A stretch of 64,000 nt of DNA from JAHBVY01 sp964415255 (lineage in GTDB: Bacteria > Myxococcota_A > Polyangia > Polyangiales > Polyangiaceae): NCBI GenBank assembly GCA_964415255.1, contig CAYQAC010000004.1, forward strand, positions 1 through 64,000, read 5' to 3'. Of the stretch, positions 16,800 to 25,361 are shown piece after piece. The stretch's first letter is position 1. Each line of letters opens with the position of its first letter. A program made the translations under genes and the position numbers. The notes below the pieces were generated by a model. The model made no database searches. It saw nothing but the letters and a program-made list of their open reading frames with translations, and was not told the DNA's origin.

Positions 16800-17189
16800 G
16801 GTAAATGGATCGCTCGAAGCCGCGCGGCTTAGCGCGGCGGCTGTCCAGTGAGTTTGATCCTGCTCCTCACGCGCGCAGGGTGTCAAGCCACGCAGCACGC
16901 GAGGCATCGGTTGTTCTTAGCCTTGTTGTGGCTCATGAACAGCTCGCACCAGCCTGACGCAGCGCGGCTCAGGTCAGGTTCTTGGCAGGTTGGTTTGGGG
17001 GTTAGACGGCACCGCGCAGGTGCGCCCTGCGAGCTCAGCCGTGGCGAGTGACGGCTCCCCTCAGGGTGCTCTCCGCCAAAGCCCGGCAGATTCGCCTCGT
17101 GAGCTCATGTTGAGTCATGGCTGCAAGGCCTGGCCGGCCGTTCGGTGGTTCTTTGAGGCACAGGGGGCGAGAGAGGCTACGCTCGGCGC
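16800..17189. other. Intergenic region with one dispersed repeat copy
   Basis: The two flanking genes diverge, so promoters for both should lie here, but no clear -35/-10 pair is visible. A copy of the dispersed element (TTTGGGGGTTAGACGGCACC and GC) occupies about 16994-17015. Nothing else is supported. Confidence 0.55.
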
Positions 17190-18791
17190 ATGGATGAGTT
17201 CGATTACGTGGTCGTGGGCGGGGGCTCCGCGGGCTGTGTGGTGGCAGGCCGGTTGAGCGAGGACGCCGCGTCCACCGTGTGCCTGCTCGAGGCGGGCGGC
17301 GAGGGCCGCGGTGCGCTCATCCGCGCCCCGCTTGGGTTCGCGTTCGGTATGCCGCGTGGCTTTAACAGCTGGAATTACGAGACGGTGCCGCAGGCTGCCT
17401 TCAATGGCCGCCGTGGGTTTCAGCCGCGCGGGAAGGGGCTCGGCGGCTCAAGCACCATCAACGCGATGATCTACGCTCGAGGTCACCGCTCAGATTTCGA
17501 CAACTGGGCGGCGATGGGGAACCCTGGCTGGGGTTATGAGGACGTGCTGCCATTCTTCAAGCGCTCTGAAGATAACGCGGTGCATCGAGACTCACCCTAC
17601 CATGGCGTGGGGGGGCCACTTCACGTGATGGACCTGCTGAGCCCAAGTCCGCTAAATGAGGTGTTCTTGCAGGCCTGCCAAGACTACGGAATACCGTTTA
17701 ATCCGGACTATAACGGAGCGCAGCACGACGGCTGCTATCGAGTTCAGGTGACCCAGCGAGACGGCGAGCGCCTGAGCGCGGCGGCGGCGTTCATTCATCC
17801 GCACTTAGGGCGACCCAACCTAGATGTCCGCACCGGCGCGCACATCACGCGTGTGCTCTTCGAGGGCAGGCGCGCGGTGGCGGTGGAGTATGTGGCTCAA
17901 GGCTCGCGGCGCGTCGTGCGCGCGCGGCGTGAGGTGATCATGTCGGCGGGCGCGTTTGGGACACCACAGATCCTGATGGCCTCTGGGCTTGGCCCTGGCG
18001 AGCACCTTCAGGAGCTAGGCATCCCCGTCGTGCACGACGTCAAGGGGGTCGGGCAGAACCTTCAAGACCACATCTCAGCGCTGCTCATCTATCGCGCTCG
18101 GGTGACAGACCACACGGTGGGGGTCAGCCCGGTCGGCGCCGCGCGGCTGATCGCCGCCATTTGGGAGTGGCGGAGGCACCGGCGGGGGCTCATCACCAGC
18201 TGCGCGGCGGAGTCCGGCGTCTACTACCGCACGAGCCCTGACGTCGAGGTCGCGGACATGGAGATGGAGCTCATTGTGGGTATCGGAGACGACCACGGGC
18301 GCAAGCTGCGGCTGGGGCACGGCTACTCCGCGCACTTGTTGTTGGCGCGCCCGAAGAGCGTCGGGGAGGTGCGCCTCGCGAGCCGCGATACACGAGACGC
18401 GCCGCTGATCGACCCTCGCTACTTCAGCCACCCTGATGACCTGGAGACCCTCGTGAAGGGGACCCAGGTGGCGCTCGACATCATGAGTCAACCTGTCTTT
18501 GACCGCTACCGCGGAGAGATGCTCATCCACTATGAGCGCAATGATCCTGCGCAGATTGAGGCGACGCTGCGTGAGCACGCGGACACAGAGTACCACGTGT
18601 GTGGCACCTGCAAGATGGGTCCGGACACGGACCCGCTAGCCGTCGTGGACAGCGAGCTCCGCGTGAAGGGGACTCAAGGACTGCGCGTCGCGGACGCCTC
18701 AGTGATGCCCGCTGTTACGAGCAACAACATCCACGCGCCCGTGTTGATGATCGGGGAGCGCTGCGCGGATCTGATCCGGCGACAGGGGTAG
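17190..18791 (+). CDS. GMC-family FAD-dependent oxidoreductase (choline dehydrogenase-like)
   Basis: The 533-residue protein matches glucose-methanol-choline oxidoreductases over its full length. It has the Rossmann FAD motif VVVGGGSAGCVVAGRL (residues 6-21) with the acidic LLEAGGE after the second strand, the GMC signature GKGLGGSSTINAMIYARG (about 89-106), the second signature SAGAFGTPQILMASGLG (about 251-267), and the C-terminal block HVCGTCKMG with SNNIHAP, which carries the catalytic His and second active-site residue. These enzymes oxidise alcohols to aldehydes. The substrate cannot be read, and no betaine genes are nearby to argue for choline. The gene stands alone. Confidence 0.93.
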   Translation: MDEFDYVVVGGGSAGCVVAGRLSEDAASTVCLLEAGGEGRGALIRAPLGFAFGMPRGFNSWNYETVPQAAFNGRRGFQPRGKGLGGSSTINAMIYARGHRSDFDNWAAMGNPGWGYEDVLPFFKRSEDNAVHRDSPYHGVGGPLHVMDLLSPSPLNEVFLQACQDYGIPFNPDYNGAQHDGCYRVQVTQRDGERLSAAAAFIHPHLGRPNLDVRTGAHITRVLFEGRRAVAVEYVAQGSRRVVRARREVIMSAGAFGTPQILMASGLGPGEHLQELGIPVVHDVKGVGQNLQDHISALLIYRARVTDHTVGVSPVGAARLIAAIWEWRRHRRGLITSCAAESGVYYRTSPDVEVADMEMELIVGIGDDHGRKLRLGHGYSAHLLLARPKSVGEVRLASRDTRDAPLIDPRYFSHPDDLETLVKGTQVALDIMSQPVFDRYRGEMLIHYERNDPAQIEATLREHADTEYHVCGTCKMGPDTDPLAVVDSELRVKGTQGLRVADASVMPAVTSNNIHAPVLMIGERCADLIRRQG

Positions 18792-18955
18792 CGGGAGCGC
18801 GCTCAGCGCAGCCAGCAGGCACCCGTACGTCAGGGCCTGCGCCGCCCGTACGTCAGGCCGGCGCGGTGTGAGGGCAGCCACAGGGGGCTGCTGCTACTGA
18901 GCATTGCGTGGCCGGATTCTTGCCCTGGGCGCTTGTGGTTGAGTAAGGGGGCCCG

Positions 18956-19987
18956 ATGGGGATCATCGCCGGCCTGGGGCTTGGAGTCATTGCGTGGTTC
19001 ATCTTGAGCTACGCCTTGGGAGGGTTCTACACAATCGGCCCCAATGAACGGGCGGTGATCTGCTCCTTCGGCAAGGCCCAGCGGCTGGGGAACACCACCA
19101 CCCTGGATAGCCCCGTCGCGGCGGCCTTATCGGAGGATGAGCGGCAGCGCTACATCTATCCGCAGGTGCGGGTGGTGGGCCCTGGCTTCTACTGGAAGCT
19201 GCCGTGGCAGACGGTGCACAAGGCCTCCATCGCGACGGCCACGGTGGCGATCGGCTTCGACCCAGAGTTTCCTGAGGCAAACTCTGGCGGGCAAGTGCTT
19301 GAGGCGGTGACGAAGGATCAGCTCAACACCGGGCTCTCAGGTCAGCTGCGGTTCACCGTCTCGGAGCAGAACCTGTACGCGTTCCTGTTCGGCGTGAAGA
19401 ACCCAGTCGCCCACGTGATGGGATACTTCATCTCGATATTACGCGGGAAAATCGCCAACTTTGAGGCGCCGCACCGAGGTGGGGGTCGCCACGAGGGCGC
19501 GCCTGACCAGTCGGGAGAGGCGTTCGGTGACGATGACGCGCCGGAGGGTGGTATTCAGGGGATCTCGATCAACGATCTTCGCAAGAACCTGCGCGACTTG
19601 AATGAGCGCATGGATCAAGAGTGCGCGTCGGCTGCGGCGCGTTACGGCATTGAGCTCGACGCCGCGCTCATCACCGGCATCGACCCACCGGATGAGGTGG
19701 ACGCCGCGCTGGCCGCCATCAACACCGCGCACAACCACGTGTCCAGTGAGGTGAGCCTGGCGCGCGCCGCAGCGGAGCAGCGCTTGGTGGAGTCGAAGCG
19801 CGCCGTGGAGATCGAGACCCTCAACGCGCAGGCGGAGGTGGAGCCACTGCTCGCGCTCTCCACGCAGCTGCGCGAGCTGATGGGCGCTGGGGGCCCCACC
19901 GCCGTGGGCGCTTACGTGCGTAACGCCAAGCTGCCGCTGCACCAGCGAGCGCGGCAGGTGCTTTTGTCAGAGGACCGGAGGGCATGA
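18956..19987 (+). CDS. SPFH/band 7 membrane protein, first of a pair
   Basis: The 343-residue product has an N-terminal membrane segment (GLGLGVIAWFILSYALGGF) and an SPFH domain (TIGPNERAVICSFGKAQRLG, VVGPGFYWKLPWQTVHKA). The C-terminal part is a long charged helix with Ala-Glu repeats (EVSLARAAAEQRLVESKRAV), as in HflK/flotillin-type scaffolds. About residues 165-185 hold an acidic insert (DQSGEAFGDDDAPEGG). SPFH proteins oligomerise into membrane cages that organise proteases or lipid domains. The next gene, also SPFH, overlaps the stop, so a hetero-oligomer like HflK-HflC is plausible; no ftsH is in view. Confidence 0.88.
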   Translation: MGIIAGLGLGVIAWFILSYALGGFYTIGPNERAVICSFGKAQRLGNTTTLDSPVAAALSEDERQRYIYPQVRVVGPGFYWKLPWQTVHKASIATATVAIGFDPEFPEANSGGQVLEAVTKDQLNTGLSGQLRFTVSEQNLYAFLFGVKNPVAHVMGYFISILRGKIANFEAPHRGGGRHEGAPDQSGEAFGDDDAPEGGIQGISINDLRKNLRDLNERMDQECASAAARYGIELDAALITGIDPPDEVDAALAAINTAHNHVSSEVSLARAAAEQRLVESKRAVEIETLNAQAEVEPLLALSTQLRELMGAGGPTAVGAYVRNAKLPLHQRARQVLLSEDRRA

Positions 19988-20874
19988 TGGGCTACCTGGG
20001 TGAGTTTGCGATCGCGTTCTTCGTGAGTTTCATCGCCATGCCCATCTTCATGGGACTGTCGCGGGCGTTCGGGCTCTACGTGGTGGTGCGGGAGCAGCAG
20101 TGCGTGGTGTTTGAGCTGTTCGGTAAGGTGCGGCAGGTGATCACCGAGCCAGGGCTGCATTCGCCGTGGACGCGCATGGGGCCGCTGGCGATGCTCCTGC
20201 CGCTGTTTGGCAAGAAGTTCGTGGTCGACATGCGCCGTGATCAGACCTACCTCCGCAGCCAAACGGTGAACTCCGAGGAGGGCGCGCCCATGGGGATCGG
20301 GGTGTGGTGTGAGATGAACGTCTCCGACCCCATCGCCTACCTGTATAAGAACAACGACCCGCTTGGCTCCCTCCGCGCCAACATCTCAAACGCCACGGTG
20401 CGCAGCCTGAGCAACCTCAAGCTGTCAGAGATGCTGGAGAATCGTCACACCATGAGCCGCACGGTGCGAAAAGAGGTCTCCTCTAAGTCTAAAGACTGGG
20501 GCTACGATGTCGGCAGCGTTTACATCCGTAAGGTGCACTTTCGAGATTATGGCATGATCCGCCAGATTGAAGAGAAGGTGGTCAATCGCCTGCGCCAGGT
20601 GACGGGCGCCATTCAGCAAGATGGCGCGAACCGCGTGAGCGTCATCCGTAGCACCGCGGAGCGCCAAGCCGCCAAGGAGTTCGCGCGCGCCGCGGCGACG
20701 CGCCCACGCATCGTGGGCGCCGCGCTGTCGGAGATCGCTCAGAACCAACCTATCGCCTCGGCGATGTTCGAGGTGCTGGAGACGCAGAACCTGATCAAGA
20801 GCAAGTCGCTCGAGGTGAACGTCATCCCCCAGGGGACGCCCATCGTGTACGAGATGGCGGGTAACGGCAGGTAG
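19984..20874 (+). CDS. SPFH/band 7 membrane protein, second of a pair
   Basis: The 296-residue product has an N-terminal membrane helix (EFAIAFFVSFIAMPIFMGL), then the SPFH signature REQQCVVFELFGKVRQVITEPGLH and a coiled-coil region (IRQIEEKVVNRLRQVTGAIQQ, STAERQAAKEFARAAA). The ATG overlaps the previous stop by four bases; a second ATG follows immediately at 19987. The overlap implies translational coupling and roughly equal amounts of both proteins, as expected for a two-subunit SPFH cage. Function beyond membrane scaffolding cannot be assigned. Confidence 0.88.
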   Translation: MMGYLGEFAIAFFVSFIAMPIFMGLSRAFGLYVVVREQQCVVFELFGKVRQVITEPGLHSPWTRMGPLAMLLPLFGKKFVVDMRRDQTYLRSQTVNSEEGAPMGIGVWCEMNVSDPIAYLYKNNDPLGSLRANISNATVRSLSNLKLSEMLENRHTMSRTVRKEVSSKSKDWGYDVGSVYIRKVHFRDYGMIRQIEEKVVNRLRQVTGAIQQDGANRVSVIRSTAERQAAKEFARAAATRPRIVGAALSEIAQNQPIASAMFEVLETQNLIKSKSLEVNVIPQGTPIVYEMAGNGR

Positions 20875-20893
20875 GCCATGCTACACTCCCGGC

Positions 20894-21139
20894 GTGCCTG
20901 ACGAAGCCGCGCGCCGCGCGAGAGCAGCTGCCCGCAGAGCGCGGGGGATGTCAGTCGAGCGCATCTCGATCGACGATGTCCCTAGGACCCACGAGTCATC
21001 CACCATCGCGGAGCGCCTGAGCGCGATGACGCTCATCTGCCGCGCGGCCTGGCTCGCCTCGGGGCGCCCTTGGCCTCCCGAAGGGCGTGCACAACGTAGC
21101 CGCATGCCAGGTGAAGTCTACCATACTGACTATGAGTGA
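20894..21139 (+). CDS. Small protein paired with a nucleotidyltransferase
   Basis: The 81-residue frame starts at GTG 20894; an ATG at 20948 behind a GGGGG tract is an alternative giving 63 residues. The C-terminal half (ERLSAMTLICRAAWLASGRPWP) resembles short proteins that I recall being encoded directly ahead of MNT-like nucleotidyltransferases. It overlaps the start of the next gene by eight bases, supporting a functional pair. No catalytic motif is present. An antitoxin or adaptor role is inferred from layout only. A second such pair occurs at 61702-62350. Confidence 0.6.
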   Translation: MPDEAARRARAAARRARGMSVERISIDDVPRTHESSTIAERLSAMTLICRAAWLASGRPWPPEGRAQRSRMPGEVYHTDYE

Positions 21140-21599
21140 GCTCAGGCTGCCAGATGACTTCCGGGACCTCTTGGTAGCGCTCGCTGACGCCGAGGTTGAG
21201 TTCGTGCTGATTGGTGGCTGGGCGATGGCGGTGCACGGCAGCACGCGTGCCACTGAGGATCTGGATGTCCTCGTCCGGGCAGATCCAAACAACGCCGAGC
21301 GAGTGTTCCACGCGCTGTCTGAATTCGGTGCGCCTGTTCGGGCGCACGGGGTGGATGAGCAGACCTTTGGGGTAGAAGGGAGCGCGTATCGCTTCGGTTT
21401 GAAACCGTTGCTCGCCGAGGTGCTGACGAAGGTGAGCGGGGTCACCTTCGATGAAGCGGTAGTGGATGCCGTCATCGCTGACGTGGACGGCCGACCCGTC
21501 CGCGTGATGGGGCGCGCCGCGCTGATTCAAAACAAGCGCGCGGCCGGTCGGCACAAGGACCTAGCCGACGTCGAGTGGCTTGAGGCCCCGCGGAAGTAA
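21132..21599 (+). CDS. MNT/AbiEii-like nucleotidyltransferase
   Basis: The 155-residue protein begins at ATG 21132 inside the end of the small upstream gene. It has the minimal nucleotidyltransferase motif: IGGWAMAVHGSTRATEDLDV (residues about 26-45), with Gly-Gly, the Arg and the Asp-x-Asp-like EDLD metal site. The C-terminal NKRAAGRHKDLADVEWL is typical of DUF6036/AbiEii-like members. Such enzymes transfer NMPs to proteins or tRNAs and often act in toxin-antitoxin or abortive-infection pairs. Which partner is toxic is unknown. A second protein of exactly the same length lies at 61702-62169. Confidence 0.82.
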   Translation: MSELRLPDDFRDLLVALADAEVEFVLIGGWAMAVHGSTRATEDLDVLVRADPNNAERVFHALSEFGAPVRAHGVDEQTFGVEGSAYRFGLKPLLAEVLTKVSGVTFDEAVVDAVIADVDGRPVRVMGRAALIQNKRAAGRHKDLADVEWLEAPRK

Positions 21600-21766
21600 T
21601 ACGTACTACGCGCACATGGTCAGCGGCTCATGATGATGCTGGTCACTGGTTTCATCAGCGTGATCCACTGCCGAGCGTGGCGCAGAGGAGGCTTCATGCT
21701 TCGGAACGCCGCCTCGCCTCTCACGCATGAACGCTTGCGGGCTCTGCGAGGCGTGACCCCAGCGCC

Positions 21767-22348
21767 TCACATCCCGTCGAGCAAGAAGCTGATCGGGTCG
21801 CGCCCTGTGCCTAGGTTAATCGCGGCTGCGTGGACGTGCACGTCGGCCCCGGAGCTGCCCGCGGCGTCATATAGGGCGCGCGCGTGTTGTGGGTGGTGTA
21901 AGAGGTCAAAGCCTGGGTCGGTGGGCGCGGCGTTCTCGGCGGGGTTGTTCACGTAGCTGGGCGGGTCGTCGCTCGACATCAGGTCGAGCATGTCGAGGCG
22001 GCTGGCGTAGACGGACACCTCCTCGCTCTCGAGCTTGGCCTTGAGCGCGGCGCTGTCATCGATGAGCGCCGCCTCGAGCCCATAGAACTGCACGATCTGC
22101 CGTCGCAGCGCGGCCTGCGTGAGCAGCAGATCATTGGTGACGTAAGGGAAGCTGTCTTGGAAGATGTCCGGGGCCCAACGCATCAGGTCGTAGGTGGCCT
22201 GGGTGCTGAGCGCTACGGCGCGGATCGGCCGCGTGCTCTCCTGTCCCACGCGATCCGCGCCGCCTGGCTGTGCCATGTCTGGGTGAATCGCAGTCCCGGT
22301 GACGAGCAACCCAACGTACTGGCGCGTGGCGTTCGATACGGGCCAGAC
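21767..22348 (-). pseudogene. C-terminal fragment of an alpha/beta-hydrolase-like protein
   Basis: The open frame runs from just after an in-frame TAG at 22349-22351 down to the stop at 21767. It reads as the middle or end of a protein: VWPVSNATRQYVGLLVTG, then STQATYDLMRWAPDIFQ and a late HHPQHARALYDAAG that could hold a catalytic His. There is no signal peptide or nucleophile motif, and upstream frames do not continue it, so the 5' part seems to be deleted. A start at GTG/ATG-like codons near 22309 would give a 180-residue remnant. The family assignment is tentative. Confidence 0.5.
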
Positions 22349-22406
22349 CTACCCAGCTATCTGGGGTAACAATGAGTGGGCCCGCTGCGTCCGCTGACCC
22401 CGCTTC

Positions 22407-22610
22407 ATGCTCTCCACCAGCGCCGCTGAGCTCACCCTCACCGTCACCCTCGTCGTGACGCTGCTCATCGTGGTCGCGCTCTCCATCGTCGGCGTGCGCG
22501 TCCTCCACCAGGGGCTCCGCGGCGTCCAACGCACCCCTCCTGAGGACCCCTCCCGCGCCTCTGAGAGGCGCCCTGACGCACAATCGGTCAAAGGCCCTGA
22601 CGAGCGCTGA
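22407..22610 (+). CDS. Possible small single-pass membrane protein
   Basis: A 67-residue frame begins at an ATG and has one strong membrane segment (LTLTVTLVVTLLIVVALSIVG) followed by a charged, proline-rich tail. There is no obvious ribosome binding site, and the strand is opposite to both neighbours. The uninterrupted hydrophobic pattern is unlikely in an accidental frame of this base composition, but the call stays tentative. Confidence 0.35.
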   Translation: MLSTSAAELTLTVTLVVTLLIVVALSIVGVRVLHQGLRGVQRTPPEDPSRASERRPDAQSVKGPDER

Positions 22611-22708
22611 GCCGCCCGCGCCTCCGACCGCACCCCCAGCGCTGAACCCGTTAGGTGAACTGATAAAATGGAGCGGGCTAGCGCGCCTACTCTGTGCACC
22701 TAGTGTGC

Positions 22709-23416
22709 CTACACCGCCTGCCCCTGCGCCACGCCATCAATCAGCCTGACGATAGCGGGCACTAGCTCCGTGAGCTGCTCCAGCCGGTCTTCTTCCAGCG
22801 CCTCGAGGGTGGCCTCGTTGATGCCCCCGACGATCATCGTCGCCACGTCGAGCCCAATCGGCGGTCCAGCGCCTGCCTCGTTGATGGCGTGCTGCAAAAA
22901 CAGCGCGAAGCTTCGCATCACGCGTCGCCGCGCGGTGAGCCCCTCGGCGCCCAGCGACAAGATCTCGAGCAGCAGCGTGCGCACCACGCGCGGCCTCTCC
23001 TTCAAGCGCGCGAGGTACAGCATGGTGCCCGCCGCCACTCCGGCGGTACCCTGACCACTGTGCTCCCCCTGCGCCGCCTGGAGCTCCAACAAGAGCTCGC
23101 TCGCCGCGCTCTCGAACAGCGCCAGCAGGCAGGCATCCTTCGTGGAAAAGTGCTCGTAGAACGTGCGCTTGGAGACGCGCGCCCGCCGGACGATGTCCGC
23201 GATGGTCAGGTTACCCCAGCCTTCACCGCTGATGCAGTCCAGCGCCGCCGCGAGCAGCCGCTCACGCACTTCGGCCTGCGCCTCCGGTCCATCAGCCAAG
23301 CTCACGAGCTGCCGCTCCAGTAGATCACCCGGCCCGTCGCTTAAGTTAGCGTGACTGTCGACGACCTGCTGGGGCCTCGTGGTGCCTGGGGCCTCGGTCT
23401 GGGGGTCGGTTTGCAT
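22709..23416 (-). CDS. TetR-family transcriptional regulator
   Basis: The 235-residue protein has a 45-residue polar leader and then a classic TetR helix-turn-helix (VRERLLAAALDCISGEGWGNLTI followed by ADIVRRARVSKRTFYEHFSTKDACL, about residues 50-98). The C-terminal ligand domain is all-helical. It diverges from the monooxygenase gene, and the shared 345-base gap holds two matched palindromes, so it very probably represses that operon and perhaps itself. The inducer is likely to be a hydrophobic substrate of the monooxygenase, by analogy with similar pairs. Confidence 0.92.
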   Translation of the reverse strand: MQTDPQTEAPGTTRPQQVVDSHANLSDGPGDLLERQLVSLADGPEAQAEVRERLLAAALDCISGEGWGNLTIADIVRRARVSKRTFYEHFSTKDACLLALFESAASELLLELQAAQGEHSGQGTAGVAAGTMLYLARLKERPRVVRTLLLEILSLGAEGLTARRRVMRSFALFLQHAINEAGAGPPIGLDVATMIVGGINEATLEALEEDRLEQLTELVPAIVRLIDGVAQGQAV

Positions 23417-23542
23417 CAGCGCGCTCGCCTGGTCCGGGTTCTCGAACGGGGCCTTGAGCCGGGCTCGGTGGCCTCAAGGTCGGGGGTTTTTGGGGGTTTG
23501 CCTGAACGCCGCCGGGCGGCACCCGGCGAGTCACCGCAGGAT

Positions 23543-23598
23543 GGTACTTGACGGTACCATTCCAGGCGCTAGAGTCCAGCTCGGTACTCATGAGTACC
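23543..23598. promoter_or_regulatory. Two GGTAC-N6-GTACC operators with an overlapping promoter
   Basis: GGTACTTGACGGTACC (23543-23558) and GGTACTCATGAGTACC (23583-23598) have identical half-sites and six-base centres, set 40 bases apart. The first centre contains TTGACG (23549-23554); TAGAGT at 23570-23575 could be the -10 with a short 15-base spacer, pointing towards the monooxygenase gene. A TetR dimer binding here would block that promoter. The rest of the gap (23417-23761) holds one GCGGTGCCCAACCCCCC repeat copy (23690-23706) and no gene. Confidence 0.75.
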
Positions 23599-23761
23599 AA
23601 GCGCTGAGCAGCGGAGCAAGCGATCAGGTAGGCGAACGAAGGACGTGGGGAGACCCAGGCGCTGCGGCGCATGAAACGATGCGTGGAGCGCGGTGCCCAA
23701 CCCCCCGATCCGGCATGGCACTGAGAGCTGACTAAACGGCGCGCGGAGCTAGGAGCAGACG

Positions 23762-25264
23762 ATGCAAGAACTGGATGTCCTCATCATCGGCGCGGGCCTG
23801 TCAGGCGTGGGCGCCGCCTGGCACCTGACCGAGCGCTGCCCGCAGAAGCGCTTCCTGTTGCTCGAGGGGCGCGAGGCGATCGGCGGCACCTGGGACTTGT
23901 TCCGCTACCCGGGGATCCGCTCGGACTCGGATATGTACACCCTGGGGTACCACTTTCGGCCGTGGCGCGGGGAGCAGGCCATCGCCGACGGCACGTCGAT
24001 CCGCGAGTACATCAAAGACACGGCGCGTGAGGCGGGCATCGTCGATCGAATCCGCTTTCAGCGCCGCGTGGTGCGCGCCGACTGGCGCTCGGCGGAGGCG
24101 CGCTGGGTCGTCACCGCGGAGACCCCGAGCGGGCAAGAGCAGTACGCCGCGCGCTTCCTCTACGCCTGCACCGGCTACTACAACTATGAGAGCGGCTACA
24201 CGCCAGACTTCCCCGGCGTCGAGAATTTCCGTGGGGATTTTATCCACCCGCAGCACTGGCCGGAGGATCTCGACACCAGCGGCAAGCGCGTGGTGGTGAT
24301 CGGCAGCGGAGCCACCGCCATCACCTTGGTCCCGGTGCTCGCCGAGCGGGCTCGCCAGGTGACGATGCTGCAGCGCTCGCCGACCTACGTGCTCTCGCTA
24401 CCCGACGACGACGTGCTCGCGCAGCTGCTCCAGCGCGCGCTCCCGGAGCAGCTCGCGTACTCCATCACGCGCGCGAAGAACGTCGCCTTGGGGTCGCTGT
24501 TTTATCAGTTCACGCAGCGCTACCCGAAGCTCAGTCGGCGGCTGCTCCGCCGCGCCGCCATCCATCAGCTGGGCGACGCGGAGGCGGTGGATACCCACTT
24601 CAACCCCCGCTATAGCCCGTGGGAGGAGCGGCTGTGCGTCGCGCCGAACGGCGACATCTTCCGCGCGCTGCGCGAGGGGCGGGCGCAGGTGGTGACGGAC
24701 ACCATCGAGGCCTTCACGGAGCATGGCCTGCGGCTTGGCTCAGGTGAGCAGCTCGAGGCGGACATCATCGTCAGCGCGACGGGGCTCCGCGCCGAGCTGC
24801 TCAGTGGGCTCGCGCTCGAGCTGGAAGGCGAGCCGGTGGAGATGGCGGAGCGCACCGCCTATCGGGGCGTGATGTTCAGTGACCTGCCTAACTTCGCGGT
24901 CGCGGTCGGCTACACCAACGCCTCGTGGACGCTGAAGTGCGATCTCTCGGCGGAGCACGTGTGCCGGCTGCTAAACCACATGGATGAACGAGGCTACGCC
25001 CAGGTGACGCCGCGGGTGCGCGACGTCAGCATGCCGCGCTCGCCGCTCCTCAACCTGAAGAGCGGCTACGTGAAGCGCGCGAGCACTGGCATGCCGAAGC
25101 AGGGCGCCTGGGGGCCTTGGCGGCTGCACCAGAGCTACCTAAACGATCTCTGGTCGCTCCGCTATGGGCGCCTCGTCACCCCCGAGCTTGAGTTCGCGCG
25201 CGCACCTCAGACGGCGCGCGCGGGGGTGGCGGCCTCACCGGTCGTGGCCTTGCCCGCTCTGTGA
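23762..25264 (+). CDS. Flavin-containing monooxygenase, Baeyer-Villiger type
   Basis: The 500-residue protein has an FAD Rossmann motif (IIGAGLSGVG, residues 8-17), the Baeyer-Villiger fingerprint FxGxxxHxxxW as FRGDFIHPQHW (about residues 156-166), and an NADPH site VVVIGSGATAITL (about 177-189). Length and order match class B flavin monooxygenases of the EthA/MymA branch, which insert oxygen next to ketones or oxidise sulfur and nitrogen. The next gene encodes a hydrolase-Coq4 fusion 97 bases downstream; a monooxygenase making an ester followed by a hydrolase that opens it is a common catabolic pair. TetR control is indicated by the operators upstream. Confidence 0.92.
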   Translation: MQELDVLIIGAGLSGVGAAWHLTERCPQKRFLLLEGREAIGGTWDLFRYPGIRSDSDMYTLGYHFRPWRGEQAIADGTSIREYIKDTAREAGIVDRIRFQRRVVRADWRSAEARWVVTAETPSGQEQYAARFLYACTGYYNYESGYTPDFPGVENFRGDFIHPQHWPEDLDTSGKRVVVIGSGATAITLVPVLAERARQVTMLQRSPTYVLSLPDDDVLAQLLQRALPEQLAYSITRAKNVALGSLFYQFTQRYPKLSRRLLRRAAIHQLGDAEAVDTHFNPRYSPWEERLCVAPNGDIFRALREGRAQVVTDTIEAFTEHGLRLGSGEQLEADIIVSATGLRAELLSGLALELEGEPVEMAERTAYRGVMFSDLPNFAVAVGYTNASWTLKCDLSAEHVCRLLNHMDERGYAQVTPRVRDVSMPRSPLLNLKSGYVKRASTGMPKQGAWGPWRLHQSYLNDLWSLRYGRLVTPELEFARAPQTARAGVAASPVVALPAL

Positions 25265-25361
25265 TCGCACGCGCCGCAGACCGTCAGGTGAGCTGCATGA
25301 TTGCGCAGGGCCCGCGGCGGCTCAGGCTGACCCCGTCATTGATTTCCGTATGGAGTAGTTC

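Noticed and set aside
22131..22583. 150-residue minus-strand frame upstream of the hydrolase remnant
   Set aside because: The sequence is His/Arg/Asp-rich without any fold pattern and does not continue the hydrolase homology.
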